Positions 48,201 through 56,106 of a stretch of DNA of 64,000 nt are shown in pieces (within the stretch, counting starts at the first letter, position 1; each line of letters starts with the position of its first letter). The stretch is taken from NCBI GenBank assembly GCA_964242625.1, contig CAXTAO010000004.1, positions 1 through 64,000 of the forward strand. Direction: 5' to 3'. Both the position numbers and the translations under genes were made by a program. Source of the stretch: JASLDZ01 sp964242625. Its GTDB lineage: Bacteria > Pseudomonadota > Alphaproteobacteria > Caulobacterales > Caulobacteraceae. The notes under the pieces were generated by a model. It saw only the letters and a program-made list of their open reading frames with translations. It had not been told where the DNA came from and ran no database searches.

Positions 48201-48709
48201 AGGCGGAAATGGACCTGCAGGCGGAGAGCTTCCTTCTTAAACGCGCTGAGGCACTCACCTTGCGATGGGCTGTGGATCGTTATCGCGAGCAGCGTCAGAA
48301 CCCGCTCTTGGTCCGCGCATCCGCCCTGTTCGCCACCCTTACGCTAGGTCGCTACCGCGGCCTCAAGATCGACTACGACGCCGCCGCGCCCCGGCTCCTC
48401 GGGCTCTGCGAGGATGGCGAGAGCCTGATCGGCGTGGATGCGATGAGTGAGGGGACCAGTGACCAACTCTTCCTAGCCCTGCGGCTGGCCGCGGTGGAGC
48501 AGGCGCTCGCTTCCGGAGTGCGGCTGCCTTTCCTCGCCGACGACCTTTTCGTCAACTTTGATGATGCCAGAGCTGCAGCAGGTCTTCGTGTCTTGGCTGA
48601 TTTCGCCCGCTCGACTCAGGTGCTGCTTTTCACACATCATTCCCACCTGGTTGAGCTCGCAAGGAAGCAACACACTGCTGATATCCTGTCTGAATGCTCG
48701 TTAGACTGA
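45260..48709 (+). CDS. SbcC/YhaN-like AAA ATPase (Rad50-type)
   Basis: This 1149-aa protein has an N-terminal Walker A (FGANEAGKSTT, about residues 34-44), long alanine- and arginine-rich coiled coils (about 180-1000), and a C-terminal signature EGTSDQLFLALRLAAVE with Walker B LPFLADDLFVNFDD and THHSHLVELA. There is no CxxC zinc hook in the coiled coil, which fits the YhaN/AAA_27 branch rather than classical SbcC. The ATG at 45260 overlaps the nuclease stop; a longer frame upstream is a shadow of that gene. Confidence 0.92.
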   Translation: MRFARLSLERYGRFENCTLDFRAGSPDLHVVFGANEAGKSTTLSAVSDLLFGFEARSPFNFRFDYPLLRVGAVVEDDEGHAFSCRRRKASSRTLVDAQDNPIDEGPLLAMLRGQNRERFRVGFSLDQARLRQGGRAMVEARDDLGQALFAAGSGMTGVADALLTLETEADAIWGRRAAARRLYTTAERQLEDALRRARDLQLKPKTWTDASAALARRSEELAALQARQAELTAQHRRLERLRRIGPDMRRRTELLKAMAADAGVPVLSAQAQGSIERVLAELETAERAAAAAEELLAEIDARAAKLTSDDAALAAGPAVEALTERRGAVQKGEVDRLRLQGELADVRRREAALQVEIGAGAPTASRLTIARLRELAGEHNEARSALIALEASAADAERTAAPLRAQVADAPLNEGLSELVAAVDAARALGADIDARCAVQARTCEQLEAEASAALLRLAPWTGDAESLSALPPVSGEEIAEAQTAMTRAHDEAATADLEAQAAREQIGLLAAQRRRLANGGQAVPAERIAAVRAARDEQWRSLRGHLSGEAGVEDAPARATEFEGSMGDADAAADQRFAMAEASGQVAALDGQAAELALALEHADARARRALAKGEAITNGWADRLAQAALPPLPPARLRGWLEAREIALGSRRTAYAAHSALGIDLTRRSEAIRRLRPHLPTSSETLGVAIADWLEAAERLRAQGEGRAAAFTATRSELRTLEQQLLRLTRQIADAQARREAALAGWEGERAGLGLELPIEGADAWLQALEELRSLGEAAAGLVARIEGISRDADAFASNVDLLADDLGQPPDKDPSRRLDALRARVAAARSVGDARTGVEAGRRTRLDEVQAAKASRDAALASLKPRLAELRLETVTALPDALEAARRVRERREALAEVEARVLSAGDGYPLDALESGFAAEDPDALSNKLQGVDAELGALVERVSAAADAVGAARLTFENLSAGPGAQEAAADAAAAQAEMDLQAESFLLKRAEALTLRWAVDRYREQRQNPLLVRASALFATLTLGRYRGLKIDYDAAAPRLLGLCEDGESLIGVDAMSEGTSDQLFLALRLAAVEQALASGVRLPFLADDLFVNFDDARAAAGLRVLADFARSTQVLLFTHHSHLVELARKQHTADILSECSLD

Positions 48710-48816
48710 ATCAGCCTTAGTTTAACCGTCTCGAAACGTGGCGGGAAGATAATTTACTTGCTGCGTGTTATATCCTCAGTGGGCGCCAGCACAGTGACCG
48801 TATTCACACCCGCGTC

Positions 48817-48835
48817 CGCTCAGTGGAAAACTGGT
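48817..48835 (+). repeat. Right 19-bp direct repeat flanking the helicase/SbcDC module
   Basis: Identical to 37903-37921 and in the same orientation, 107 bp after the SbcC-like stop codon. The two copies enclose exactly three genes in 10.9 kb. Confidence 0.75.
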
Positions 48836-48860
48836 GATCTACACTGTAGGGCGGTCGATA

Positions 48861-48901
48861 CTCCCGCAGCGCACACCAACCAGAGGTGCACGCTGCGGGA
48901 G
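48861..48901. terminator. Strong bidirectional stem-loop
   Basis: CTCCCGCAGCG / CGCTGCGGGAG (48861-48871, 48891-48901) is a perfect 11-bp stem, extended by an inner CACC/GGTG pair. It separates the SbcC-like gene from the convergent small gene ending at 48908 and can serve both strands. Confidence 0.65.
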
Positions 48902-48907
48902 CTCATC

Positions 48908-49282
48908 TTAGGAATACGTGCACACCTCCCGCACGATCGGCTCAACGGCTTCCGCCAGCTCGAGGCCGCCCTTGGTCACACGCCACAGAATCCCCGAACC
49001 CTCGACCCGCGCTATGAGACCGCGCGATTGTAGGCTGATGATGCTGAGACGGTTACGAGTGAACACCTGCTCTGCAAATCGAGCGGAGTTCTCAGGACCA
49101 GCTGCAGAGAAGTCACGTAGCTCCAGGAGGGTGACACCATCTGCTCCCAATGCGTGGTCAAGGGGGCGTCCAAAGCCTCGGCTGAAGTAACGCAGCCGCT
49201 TCGTGATTTGATATGCTCTCGCTGCGACGCGCACATGCTCTTGAGCGCTGCGCCACAGGTTATCTAGGTTAAGGTCGTGCAT
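48908..49282 (-). CDS. Hypothetical winged-helix-like protein
   Basis: This 124-aa protein ends with a wHTH-like pattern (FTRNRLSIISLQSRGLIARVEGSGILWRVTKGGLELAEAV), while the N-terminal half is helical and basic (ARAYQITKRLRYFSRGFGRP). It sits between the helicase/SbcDC module and the HEPN/OLD pair and could regulate either. No named family recognised. Confidence 0.55.
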   Translation of the reverse strand: MHDLNLDNLWRSAQEHVRVAARAYQITKRLRYFSRGFGRPLDHALGADGVTLLELRDFSAAGPENSARFAEQVFTRNRLSIISLQSRGLIARVEGSGILWRVTKGGLELAEAVEPIVREVCTYS

Positions 49283-49922
49283 TGCGGGTTTCCAACACCT
49301 GCCCGTTGGCGGGCAACGAAGGCCTGGATCACCAGAGAAACTAAATCAATCCATCTCTCAGTACACATGATCGACCGTTGGCAGTCCATAAACGCGCGCC
49401 GAAATCCGGCGGCGTCCGCACACGTCTGCACTCGTGTGCAATCACGACTGCGTGAAGAGGGTCGTCCGTCGGCCCTGCATGCTTGAAGACCCAGATGCGT
49501 TCCCCCGGGTCGGGTGTGCGCTAGTCAGCGTCGGCACCATCCAGCGGCTCCGACCCGAGGCCATTCGGCGCACTGAAAATTTGCGCGGCCCAACGCGTGC
49601 TGAGGTCTTCCAGCCGAGCTGGCATATCACTTACGTTGCGAGATGCATCAGCTCAACTCCTGCTGCCGCCAGCGAACGTGCGGCTGAAGCTGACCATCGA
49701 TAGCTACGGAGCGTTCGCCTGTGGGCGGTCCAGGTGGCACCCGCGCTGCAGGCCGTAGCTGACCGGGAGCGGCCGCTCAGAACCATCGCTCACAGGCATT
49801 CACCCACGCCTCGTCGTCGGTCAGCTCCTGACTCAAAGCCGAACTTGGGAACGGCCGCTCGGCGGCCGAGGATCTGTCGCGCTTCCAATCCAACTCGCAT
49901 TCCCTCCAGCCTGGAACGGTTG
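49283..49922. other. 640-bp gene-free spacer inside the island
   Basis: Base composition is lower in GC than in core genes and open frames have no recognised content. It may hold the promoter of the HEPN-like gene and remnants of lost genes. The short string AGCTCAACTCCTG at 49650 recurs at 52976. Confidence 0.4.
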
Positions 49923-50852
49923 ATGAGCTACCCGTCGGAGCAAATCAGATACTCGGAGGTCCTCCGAAGCGTCTTCGGAGGCCTCCTGGTCGGCGACGCC
50001 GAAAGGGATGCCTGGGTGACGTCCGAGGCCCAGGAATTGCACGGTCGCATGGTCGTGGACTCCATTCGCGACGTCTCTATTCAGGCGGTGATCCTCTCGC
50101 AGGCGAAGCTGCCTGAGGAGGCGGTTTTCCACCTACGGTATGGGCTGTCTGTCCGAGCCAAGTTTATCTGGATCGCCCTTCGGAGAATCATGGAGATTGC
50201 GCCGCCAGGGGCGATAGAGGCGCTCCCTATTGAAAGCGTCGAGACCCTCGCGAATGATCTGAACTCTCTCTATGTCAACTTGCGTGGGGCCCTAGATAAC
50301 GTTGCCTGGGCTATCAGAGCCCTTGGTCCGCGCGAGGCCGTTGGAGCGTTAAGCGATGGGGCAATGGACCTCTTTGGGCGGCGCTTTCTCGAAGCGGTAG
50401 GAAGCGGCGAATTAAGCGAGATCCTGGGCCCGTTCCGAGACTGGTACTCGGAGATGAAGGGCCGGCGCGATCCGGCGGCCCACCGCATCCCGCTCTCAGT
50501 ACCGCCGGCAGCCTTAGATGACGAGGCGCAGGTTCAATATGCGAACCTACTCCGCTTGCGCTCTGAGGCACTCGGCAAGGCTTTCGCGGTCACTAGGCGC
50601 GAGCTAGACGAAAATCCAGGTGTGCCCTTGACCATGAAGGCGGCGGACGAGGCCGAGGTACACTTTGCGGAGGCGCGGCAACTCCTCGCGCAAGCACAGC
50701 AGATCGGGGAATTTCCTGGCCTGCTGGTTCACCACCCTGAGGAGCCGCCGGTTCCTATCTATCCGACGGTGCCTGAGGACGTTGCGCAGCTCGTCGCCAT
50801 TTTTCGACGGACGACGGACTTTATTCGCACCTTGGCACCCGACGTCACTTGA
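49923..50852 (+). CDS. HEPN-like helical protein of the defence island
   Basis: This 309-aa helical protein has a segment (NDLNSLYVNLRGALDNVAWAIRAL ... MKGRRDPAAHRIPLSVPP) like Cthe_2314-type HEPN domains, where RxxxAHR corresponds to the RNase-like RxxxxH motif. HEPN proteins often act as RNases or their dead relatives in defence and toxin systems. It is convergent with the OLD-family gene, overlapping by 8 bp. The ATG at 49923 (MSYPSEQIRYS) is chosen because sequence upstream is not protein-like. The HEPN assignment is tentative. Confidence 0.55.
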   Translation: MSYPSEQIRYSEVLRSVFGGLLVGDAERDAWVTSEAQELHGRMVVDSIRDVSIQAVILSQAKLPEEAVFHLRYGLSVRAKFIWIALRRIMEIAPPGAIEALPIESVETLANDLNSLYVNLRGALDNVAWAIRALGPREAVGALSDGAMDLFGRRFLEAVGSGELSEILGPFRDWYSEMKGRRDPAAHRIPLSVPPAALDDEAQVQYANLLRLRSEALGKAFAVTRRELDENPGVPLTMKAADEAEVHFAEARQLLAQAQQIGEFPGLLVHHPEEPPVPIYPTVPEDVAQLVAIFRRTTDFIRTLAPDVT

Positions 50853-52806
50853 GGAGCTTGTTGATCGCCGTGAAGGCCTGTTCGAAGCGGGCCTTCGTGG
50901 GCTCGTCTATCTGCACCTGAAGCTTGGCGATGTTCTCGGTCAGATACCTTGCCGGGCGGTAGTGGCCGAAGGCCCCCTTTTTGAGCGGAGCCGCTTTGAG
51001 CGCCCCGGCGATCTGTTTGAGCACCCGCGGGATGTTCGCATTCAGGGCGGCCGGGTCGATTGGAGACGCCAGCGCGCTCGCGTACTCGCTGTTGACTAGC
51101 CCGAGGTAGAACTCTTTCGAGAACATGTCCTCGACGTCAGCTTCCTCCCCGCCCGTGTAATCCGCGTATGTGAGCACCTTCTTCTTTGCCAGCAGGTTCT
51201 TCTTGTATATCGCCTCGATCTGTTCGAGGTCGGACTTCTGGAAGTCCATCAACACAACCACATTCATGCCCTTCTGGGGAGCGAGAAGCGAAACGAAGGT
51301 TGGCACCTTGCCGCTGCCCCCGACCGGCGTAATGGTCCACTTCGGACTCAGGCCAACCCGGTCCTCCGACTCCAATAGCCCCGACATTACCTGCAGGTAG
51401 AGAAGGTCAGCCGCGCCTTCGACGACGAGCGAGTTGGGCCCGACAAAGAGGCTCTGATGGATGTCGTAGCCGAGTGCCCCCTGCAGGGGGAATAGGCTGT
51501 CTGGAGACCCGTCGAAGACGTTGGCGAGAACCTTGGTGCCGTCGTCATCCCGTTCAAGCGCCTCCGTGGCGTCGATGCCGGCGTCCTGAACGATCCGAAC
51601 GCGCTCCAGATGCGCCGCGTCCACCATGAACGGCGAATGCGTGGTGTAGATCACTTGATGGTGCGGCTTGAGCTCGGTCTCAAAATAGCTCAGCAGGTCC
51701 GCCTGCGCTCGACCGTGTAGGGAGAGGCCGGGCTCATCAAACAGTAGGATGAGATCCTTCTTGTCTCGCTTAACGTCCTCATACCAGGCGAGGAACGAGA
51801 AGAACCAAACGAATCCCTTCGACCGCGACCCGAGAGAGGTCGTGGCCCAGTGAACTTCATCATAGACCTGCCCCCAGATATTGTGACCTGAGGTCATTCC
51901 TTCCGGGTCTCCCGAGCGCGCCTCGCGAACGTCGAACTTCATCTTGAGGTGTTTGTTCTGCGACCAATACCTCAGCACTTGCTTCGTGAGCTGGTTCCCG
52001 GCCGCTTCGAGCTTGTTAGTGACCTCCACCGTGCGCTCCGCCTGAAGAAGGCTCTTGAGGTCCATCCTTGCCAAGTTGATGAGCCCAAGGAGCGGATGAT
52101 CCTTGGGAAGAAGTTTTTTCGCGTCACGCCTCTTTAGAAGTGCGTCGAGATTTTCGCGCCCTGCCAGCTGATAATAGTCATCGAAGTAGAGGAACTTCGG
52201 AACGCGCTGATCCAGGATATTATTCCAGGTGTAATTGCCCGCTGAAGAGGTCTTTAAAGCCGTTGACCATTTCGCTAGATTGATGACCGCTTCAGTCTGC
52301 TCCATCGCCGCGAGGGCGCCTTCTAGGTCTTTCCAGCTCGTGAGCGCGCCAAGACTCTCCTTCTGCTCGGGAAGCAACGCCGCCGCAAATACCTTGTGCG
52401 CAAGAGCCGCGGACTCGTCGAACTTCAAGGAATAGATGGATTTGTTTTCATAGGTTCTCGTAAGGCCAACGGTTCGGCTGAGAAGTGCTCCTTTGCCGAA
52501 CTGCACTTCGACAGCCGCCACATCGTCGTCGTCCAGCTCGAACTTCACGCTGATGACAGCCGCAGGCTCACGCGCCTCGATCTCGACGTCGTGCTGATAG
52601 TCGCCGTAGTCTTTCTTCGGGTAATCGATGTCGGCGTCGAAGTTCCCCATGTCGGGCTCTATGGGGTTGATCTTGTTAAGCGCGGTCAGAAGCGACGTCT
52701 TGCCGGCCTCGTTCTTGCCGACGAGGCAGGTGATCTCCCCCACCTCGACGTCGCCAGGATCCCAGACGCTGCGGAATTCTCTCACTCGGAACGAGACAAG
52801 CTTCAT
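50845..52806 (-). CDS. OLD-family ATPase/TOPRIM nuclease
   Basis: This 653-aa protein has an ABC-type ATPase N-terminal (FRSVWDPG, Walker A LVGKNEAGKTSLL at residues 27-39), Walker B DLILLFDEPGLSLHG and the H-loop YTTHSPFMVDA. A TOPRIM domain follows, with NSLVVEGAADLLYL and MNVVVLMDFQKSD. OLD proteins, including P2 Old and GajA, cut DNA and serve phage defence. No GajB helicase follows, so this is a class 1 stand-alone OLD, possibly with the HEPN-like neighbour as partner. Confidence 0.88.
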   Translation of the reverse strand: MKLVSFRVREFRSVWDPGDVEVGEITCLVGKNEAGKTSLLTALNKINPIEPDMGNFDADIDYPKKDYGDYQHDVEIEAREPAAVISVKFELDDDDVAAVEVQFGKGALLSRTVGLTRTYENKSIYSLKFDESAALAHKVFAAALLPEQKESLGALTSWKDLEGALAAMEQTEAVINLAKWSTALKTSSAGNYTWNNILDQRVPKFLYFDDYYQLAGRENLDALLKRRDAKKLLPKDHPLLGLINLARMDLKSLLQAERTVEVTNKLEAAGNQLTKQVLRYWSQNKHLKMKFDVREARSGDPEGMTSGHNIWGQVYDEVHWATTSLGSRSKGFVWFFSFLAWYEDVKRDKKDLILLFDEPGLSLHGRAQADLLSYFETELKPHHQVIYTTHSPFMVDAAHLERVRIVQDAGIDATEALERDDDGTKVLANVFDGSPDSLFPLQGALGYDIHQSLFVGPNSLVVEGAADLLYLQVMSGLLESEDRVGLSPKWTITPVGGSGKVPTFVSLLAPQKGMNVVVLMDFQKSDLEQIEAIYKKNLLAKKKVLTYADYTGGEEADVEDMFSKEFYLGLVNSEYASALASPIDPAALNANIPRVLKQIAGALKAAPLKKGAFGHYRPARYLTENIAKLQVQIDEPTKARFEQAFTAINKLLK

Positions 52807-53092
52807 CGAACGCTCCCGACCGTTTCCTATCAGATAGCAGATCGAGCCTCGGGTGCGCTACGAGCGTCCGCGCCCCGTCAGGTCTGTGAAATCGCAGTTC
52901 CCGGGGAAGCGGCGGACCATGGGGCCCACTTGGCGTTGTCCCGTCGAGAGCGCGATGCAGACGTCAGCATTAATTAGCTCAACTCCTGATTCCTGGTTGG
53001 GCTCAAGCGTCCGCTCCTGGTGCTTGGCGTCTCTGCCGACGTGTCGCTTGGGCGCGCTTGCGTCTCTCCCTGATCAACGGTCTTGGCATCAC

Positions 53093-53518
53093 ATGGAGAA
53101 TGCTGCGCCATGTTCCGCGCACCGAGCGATTGCGGATGCCGTCGCGGAGGCGGGTGGCTGCCACGTCGCTCAACTCGGGTTGAGGTTTGATCGTGTCGCC
53201 GTGCGTCTCTTGGATCAGCTCAGAACCTATGCGGACGCCTGCGCGCCCGAGGGCATGGTCGTGATCCTTACCCTGACAGCGTCGATCCGCATGCCGAAGC
53301 AGGTGGTGAGCGCTCTGGAGCGCGAGCTTTCCACGCTGGTCCAAGATGGTGGCCGCACTGCGCGGAGCATTGCGCTCTCTGGTAGCCAAGCCCGGCTGCA
53401 ATTGGTCGAGGGAGTGCCGCAGACCGCGCCCAAGCTGCTCGGCTTTGTCTACAACCCGGAGGTCGATGCCGCGCGCATCGGCGAACTCGCCGTGGCTTGG
53501 CTGCGAACACGCGCTTAG
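53093..53518 (+). CDS. Hypothetical protein
   Basis: This 141-aa protein (MENAAPCSAHRAIADAVAEAGGCHVAQLGLRFDRVAVRLLDQLRTYADAC) contains VVILTLTASIRMPKQVVSALERELSTLV and SIALSGSQARLQLVEG, which suggest an alpha/beta fold. No family recognised. The ATG at 53093 follows a non-coding 286-bp spacer (52807-53092). Confidence 0.55.
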   Translation: MENAAPCSAHRAIADAVAEAGGCHVAQLGLRFDRVAVRLLDQLRTYADACAPEGMVVILTLTASIRMPKQVVSALERELSTLVQDGGRTARSIALSGSQARLQLVEGVPQTAPKLLGFVYNPEVDAARIGELAVAWLRTRA

Positions 53519-53600
53519 CGCTCCCCTCAGTCCGAATGTCCGCTTCCCGCGTGGACGCGAGAGTCGGTTCCTGGCGCAGGCCGGCCCGAGCTCCTGCGCT

Positions 53601-54497
53601 TCAGAGCAGCCGCCTGTGCAGGTCGTCGAGCAGCCACCGTGCGGCCCGGCCGAGCGGGCGATCCCGCAGGTGGGCGGCGTAGATCGTTAACGGGCCGGCG
53701 GGGCGGGCGGGATCGTCCTCTATGAGCAACCGCACGAGGCGGCCGTCGTCCAGCATGCCGGCCACGAGCGGCTCGGGCATCCGGCACCAGCCAAGGCCCG
53801 CCAGCAGGAAGTCGAGCCGCCGCCCCAGCTCCACGAATCGCCACACGCGCGCGCCGACCACGCCATAGCTCGGCCCGTCGGGCGCCGACGGGTCTGACAG
53901 CACGAGCTGCACGTGCGCCTTCAGGTCGGCCCGGGTCGCGGGGCGGTCGAGCCGCGCCAGGGGGTGGCTGGCGGAGACGACGGGCGCCAGATCCACCTCC
54001 AGCAGTGGCAGCACTTGCAGGTCGTCCGGCGCGTGCGGCAAGAGAAGGCAGAAGGCGAGCGCGGCGTCGCCGCGGCGCAGCCGCCGCTCCGCCCCGCCGA
54101 GCCCCTCGGTGGAGAAGCTGACGGGCAGGTCCGGAAACACCTGCCGCAGGGCGGTGAGGCTGTCGACGAAGGCGGCCGTCGGCGCCAGGGGATCGATGGC
54201 CACGGCGAGTTCGGGCTCCAGCCCCTCGCGCATGCCGGCGGCGAGCGCCTCGAAGCGCGCCGCCTCGGCCAGCACGCCGCGCGCCTGCGCCACCAGCGTG
54301 CGTCCGGCGTCGGTCAGGCTTGGGCGGTGGCCGGAGCGGTCGAATAGGGCGACGCCCTGCACCGCCTCCAGCGTGGCCACGGCCTGGCTGATGGCCGACT
54401 GCGCCCGCCCGAGCCGGCGCCCGGCGGCCGAGAACCCGCCCGCGTCGGCGACCGTCACCAGCACGCGCAGCTGGTCCAGGGTGAGGCTGCCGATCAT
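53601..54497 (-). CDS. LysR-type transcriptional regulator
   Basis: This 298-aa regulator has the LysR HTH (residues 5-62: LTLDQLRVLVTVADAGGFSAAGRRLGRAQSAISQAVATLE) and a periplasmic-binding-type effector domain. It is divergent from the extradiol dioxygenase and azoreductase genes across a 76-bp spacer and very likely controls them, perhaps in response to an aromatic or quinone. Confidence 0.93.
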   Translation of the reverse strand: MIGSLTLDQLRVLVTVADAGGFSAAGRRLGRAQSAISQAVATLEAVQGVALFDRSGHRPSLTDAGRTLVAQARGVLAEAARFEALAAGMREGLEPELAVAIDPLAPTAAFVDSLTALRQVFPDLPVSFSTEGLGGAERRLRRGDAALAFCLLLPHAPDDLQVLPLLEVDLAPVVSASHPLARLDRPATRADLKAHVQLVLSDPSAPDGPSYGVVGARVWRFVELGRRLDFLLAGLGWCRMPEPLVAGMLDDGRLVRLLIEDDPARPAGPLTIYAAHLRDRPLGRAARWLLDDLHRRLL

Positions 54498-54573
54498 CGA
54501 TCACCTTCGCCGATGGAGATCATCGGAACTTCATCGCTTCCGCAAGGGTCGGGGGCCGGCCACATGGGGGCCT

Positions 54574-55362
54574 ATGCAACCGACATTCTTCATCAACCAC
54601 GGCGGCGGTCCCTGCTTCTTCCTGGAGCCGAGCCCCATGCGGTCCACCTGGGCCGGGCTTGAGGGCTACCTGCGCGGCTTCATGGACCAGCTCGCCGAGC
54701 GTCCGCGCGCGATCCTCGCCGTCTCCGGCCACTGGGAGGAGGCAGCGCCGACCGTCAACGCCGGCGCCCACCCGCTGCTGCTCTACGACTACGGCGGCTT
54801 TCCCCCGCACACCTACCAGCTGACCTGGCCCGCGCCCGGCGATCCGTCGCTGGCGGCGCGCGTGCGCGAGCTGCTCTCGGACGCCGGCGTCGCCAGCGGC
54901 GAGGAGCGCGCCCGCGGATGGGACCACGGCGTGTTCGTGCCGCTCAAGATCATGCTGCCCGACGCGGACATCCCGCTGGTGCAGCTCTCCCTGCAGCGCG
55001 GGCTCGATCCCGCCGCGCACCTCGCTATCGGCCGCGCGCTCAAGCCGCTGCGTGACGAGGGCGTGCTGATCGTCGGCAGCGGCCAGAGCTACCACAACAT
55101 GCGCGGCTTCGGCGGCGGAGCCGTCGACCCTCGAGCCGAGGCTTTCGACGCTTGGCTGCGGCGCGCCATGATCGACGCGCCGGGCCGCGACGACGCCCTC
55201 GTCCACTGGGCGGAGGCGCCCGGCGCCCGCGACGCCCAGCCGCGCGAGGACCACCTGCTGCCGCTGATGGTGGCGGCGGGCGCCGCCGCCGGCGAGCCCG
55301 GAGCGGTCCACTTCCACGGCCACGCCCTCGGCAAGCCGATCTCCGGTTTCCGCTTCGGCTGA
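54574..55362 (+). CDS. Class III extradiol dioxygenase (DODA-type, YgiD-like)
   Basis: This 262-aa enzyme has the metal ligands of the LigB/DODA family: FINHGGGP near the start, SGHWEE, WDHGVFVPLKIM and SGQSYHN, with a C-terminal GAVHFHGHALGKPISGFRFG. It probably opens catechol-type rings, as 4,5-DOPA dioxygenase does. The ATG at 54574 sits right before the first motif; a longer frame upstream is a shadow of the LysR gene. The azoreductase follows 24 bp downstream. Confidence 0.9.
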   Translation: MQPTFFINHGGGPCFFLEPSPMRSTWAGLEGYLRGFMDQLAERPRAILAVSGHWEEAAPTVNAGAHPLLLYDYGGFPPHTYQLTWPAPGDPSLAARVRELLSDAGVASGEERARGWDHGVFVPLKIMLPDADIPLVQLSLQRGLDPAAHLAIGRALKPLRDEGVLIVGSGQSYHNMRGFGGGAVDPRAEAFDAWLRRAMIDAPGRDDALVHWAEAPGARDAQPREDHLLPLMVAAGAAAGEPGAVHFHGHALGKPISGFRFG

Positions 55363-55386
55363 TCCCATCACACCCAGGAGCTAACC

Positions 55387-56001
55387 ATGACCAAACTGCT
55401 CGTCGTCGAGACCAGCCCCCGCGGCGACTTCTCGATCTCCCGCACTCTCACCCGTCGCTTCGTGGACGCCTGGCGCGCCGCCCACCCGGGCGGCGAGGTG
55501 GTCGACCGCGACCTGATGGAGACGGACCTGCACTTCATCAACGCTCCCTGGCTGCAGGCCTACTTCACCCCGCCCGAGAAGCACTCGCCCGAGATGAAGG
55601 AGGTGCTGCGCCTGTCCGACACGCTGGTGTCCGAGCTCCTGGCCTGCGACCACCTCGTGATCGCCACGCCCGTGTACAACTACAACGTGCCCGCCGCGTT
55701 CAAGGCGTGGATCGACAGCATCGTGCGCAAGGGCCTGACGCTCGGTATGGACGGCTCCGGCCTCGTACACGGCAAGAAGGCGACGGTGCTTCTCGCCTCC
55801 GGCGGCGTCTACACGGAAGGCTCGCCGATCAAGGACCGGGACATCGCCACCCAGTACCTGCGGCTGATCCTAAAGGTGATCGGCGTCACCGACGTCACCG
55901 TCATCGCCGCCGGAAACGCCAAGTCCGTGGACATGGGAGAAACCACGATGGAACGCTTCGTCGATGGTTTCCAGGGCGAGGTGGAAGCGCAAGCCGCTTA
56001 G
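55387..56001 (+). CDS. azoR: FMN-dependent NADH-azoreductase
   Basis: This 204-aa flavodoxin-fold protein has the phosphate loop ETSPRGDFSISR and the motif TPVYNYNVPAAFKAWIDSIVRKG, plus the late GGVYTEGSP segment, as in AzoR. It reduces azo dyes and quinones by two electrons. The CACCCAGGAGCTAACC leader gives a good ribosome site. It is cotranscribed with the dioxygenase, so the pair probably handles quinonoid aromatics under LysR control. Confidence 0.93.
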   Translation: MTKLLVVETSPRGDFSISRTLTRRFVDAWRAAHPGGEVVDRDLMETDLHFINAPWLQAYFTPPEKHSPEMKEVLRLSDTLVSELLACDHLVIATPVYNYNVPAAFKAWIDSIVRKGLTLGMDGSGLVHGKKATVLLASGGVYTEGSPIKDRDIATQYLRLILKVIGVTDVTVIAAGNAKSVDMGETTMERFVDGFQGEVEAQAA

Positions 56002-56106
56002 GAGAAAACGACGGCGAGACCGCTGGCTTCAGCGAGCGTCCCGTGCTCGGAGCGCCCTCAGCGAAGGTCCAGAAGCCGCACGGACCTGAGAGTCCGCAAT
56101 TGGCGC

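Noticed and set aside
49650..52988. 13-bp direct repeat AGCTCAACTCCTG flanking the HEPN/OLD pair
   Set aside because: Exact 13-mers are expected by chance many times in 64 kb, and there is no further similarity around the copies.
54109..54573. 155-residue N-terminal extension of the dioxygenase frame
   Set aside because: It lies antisense to the LysR gene and has no homologous character; the family start is at 54574.
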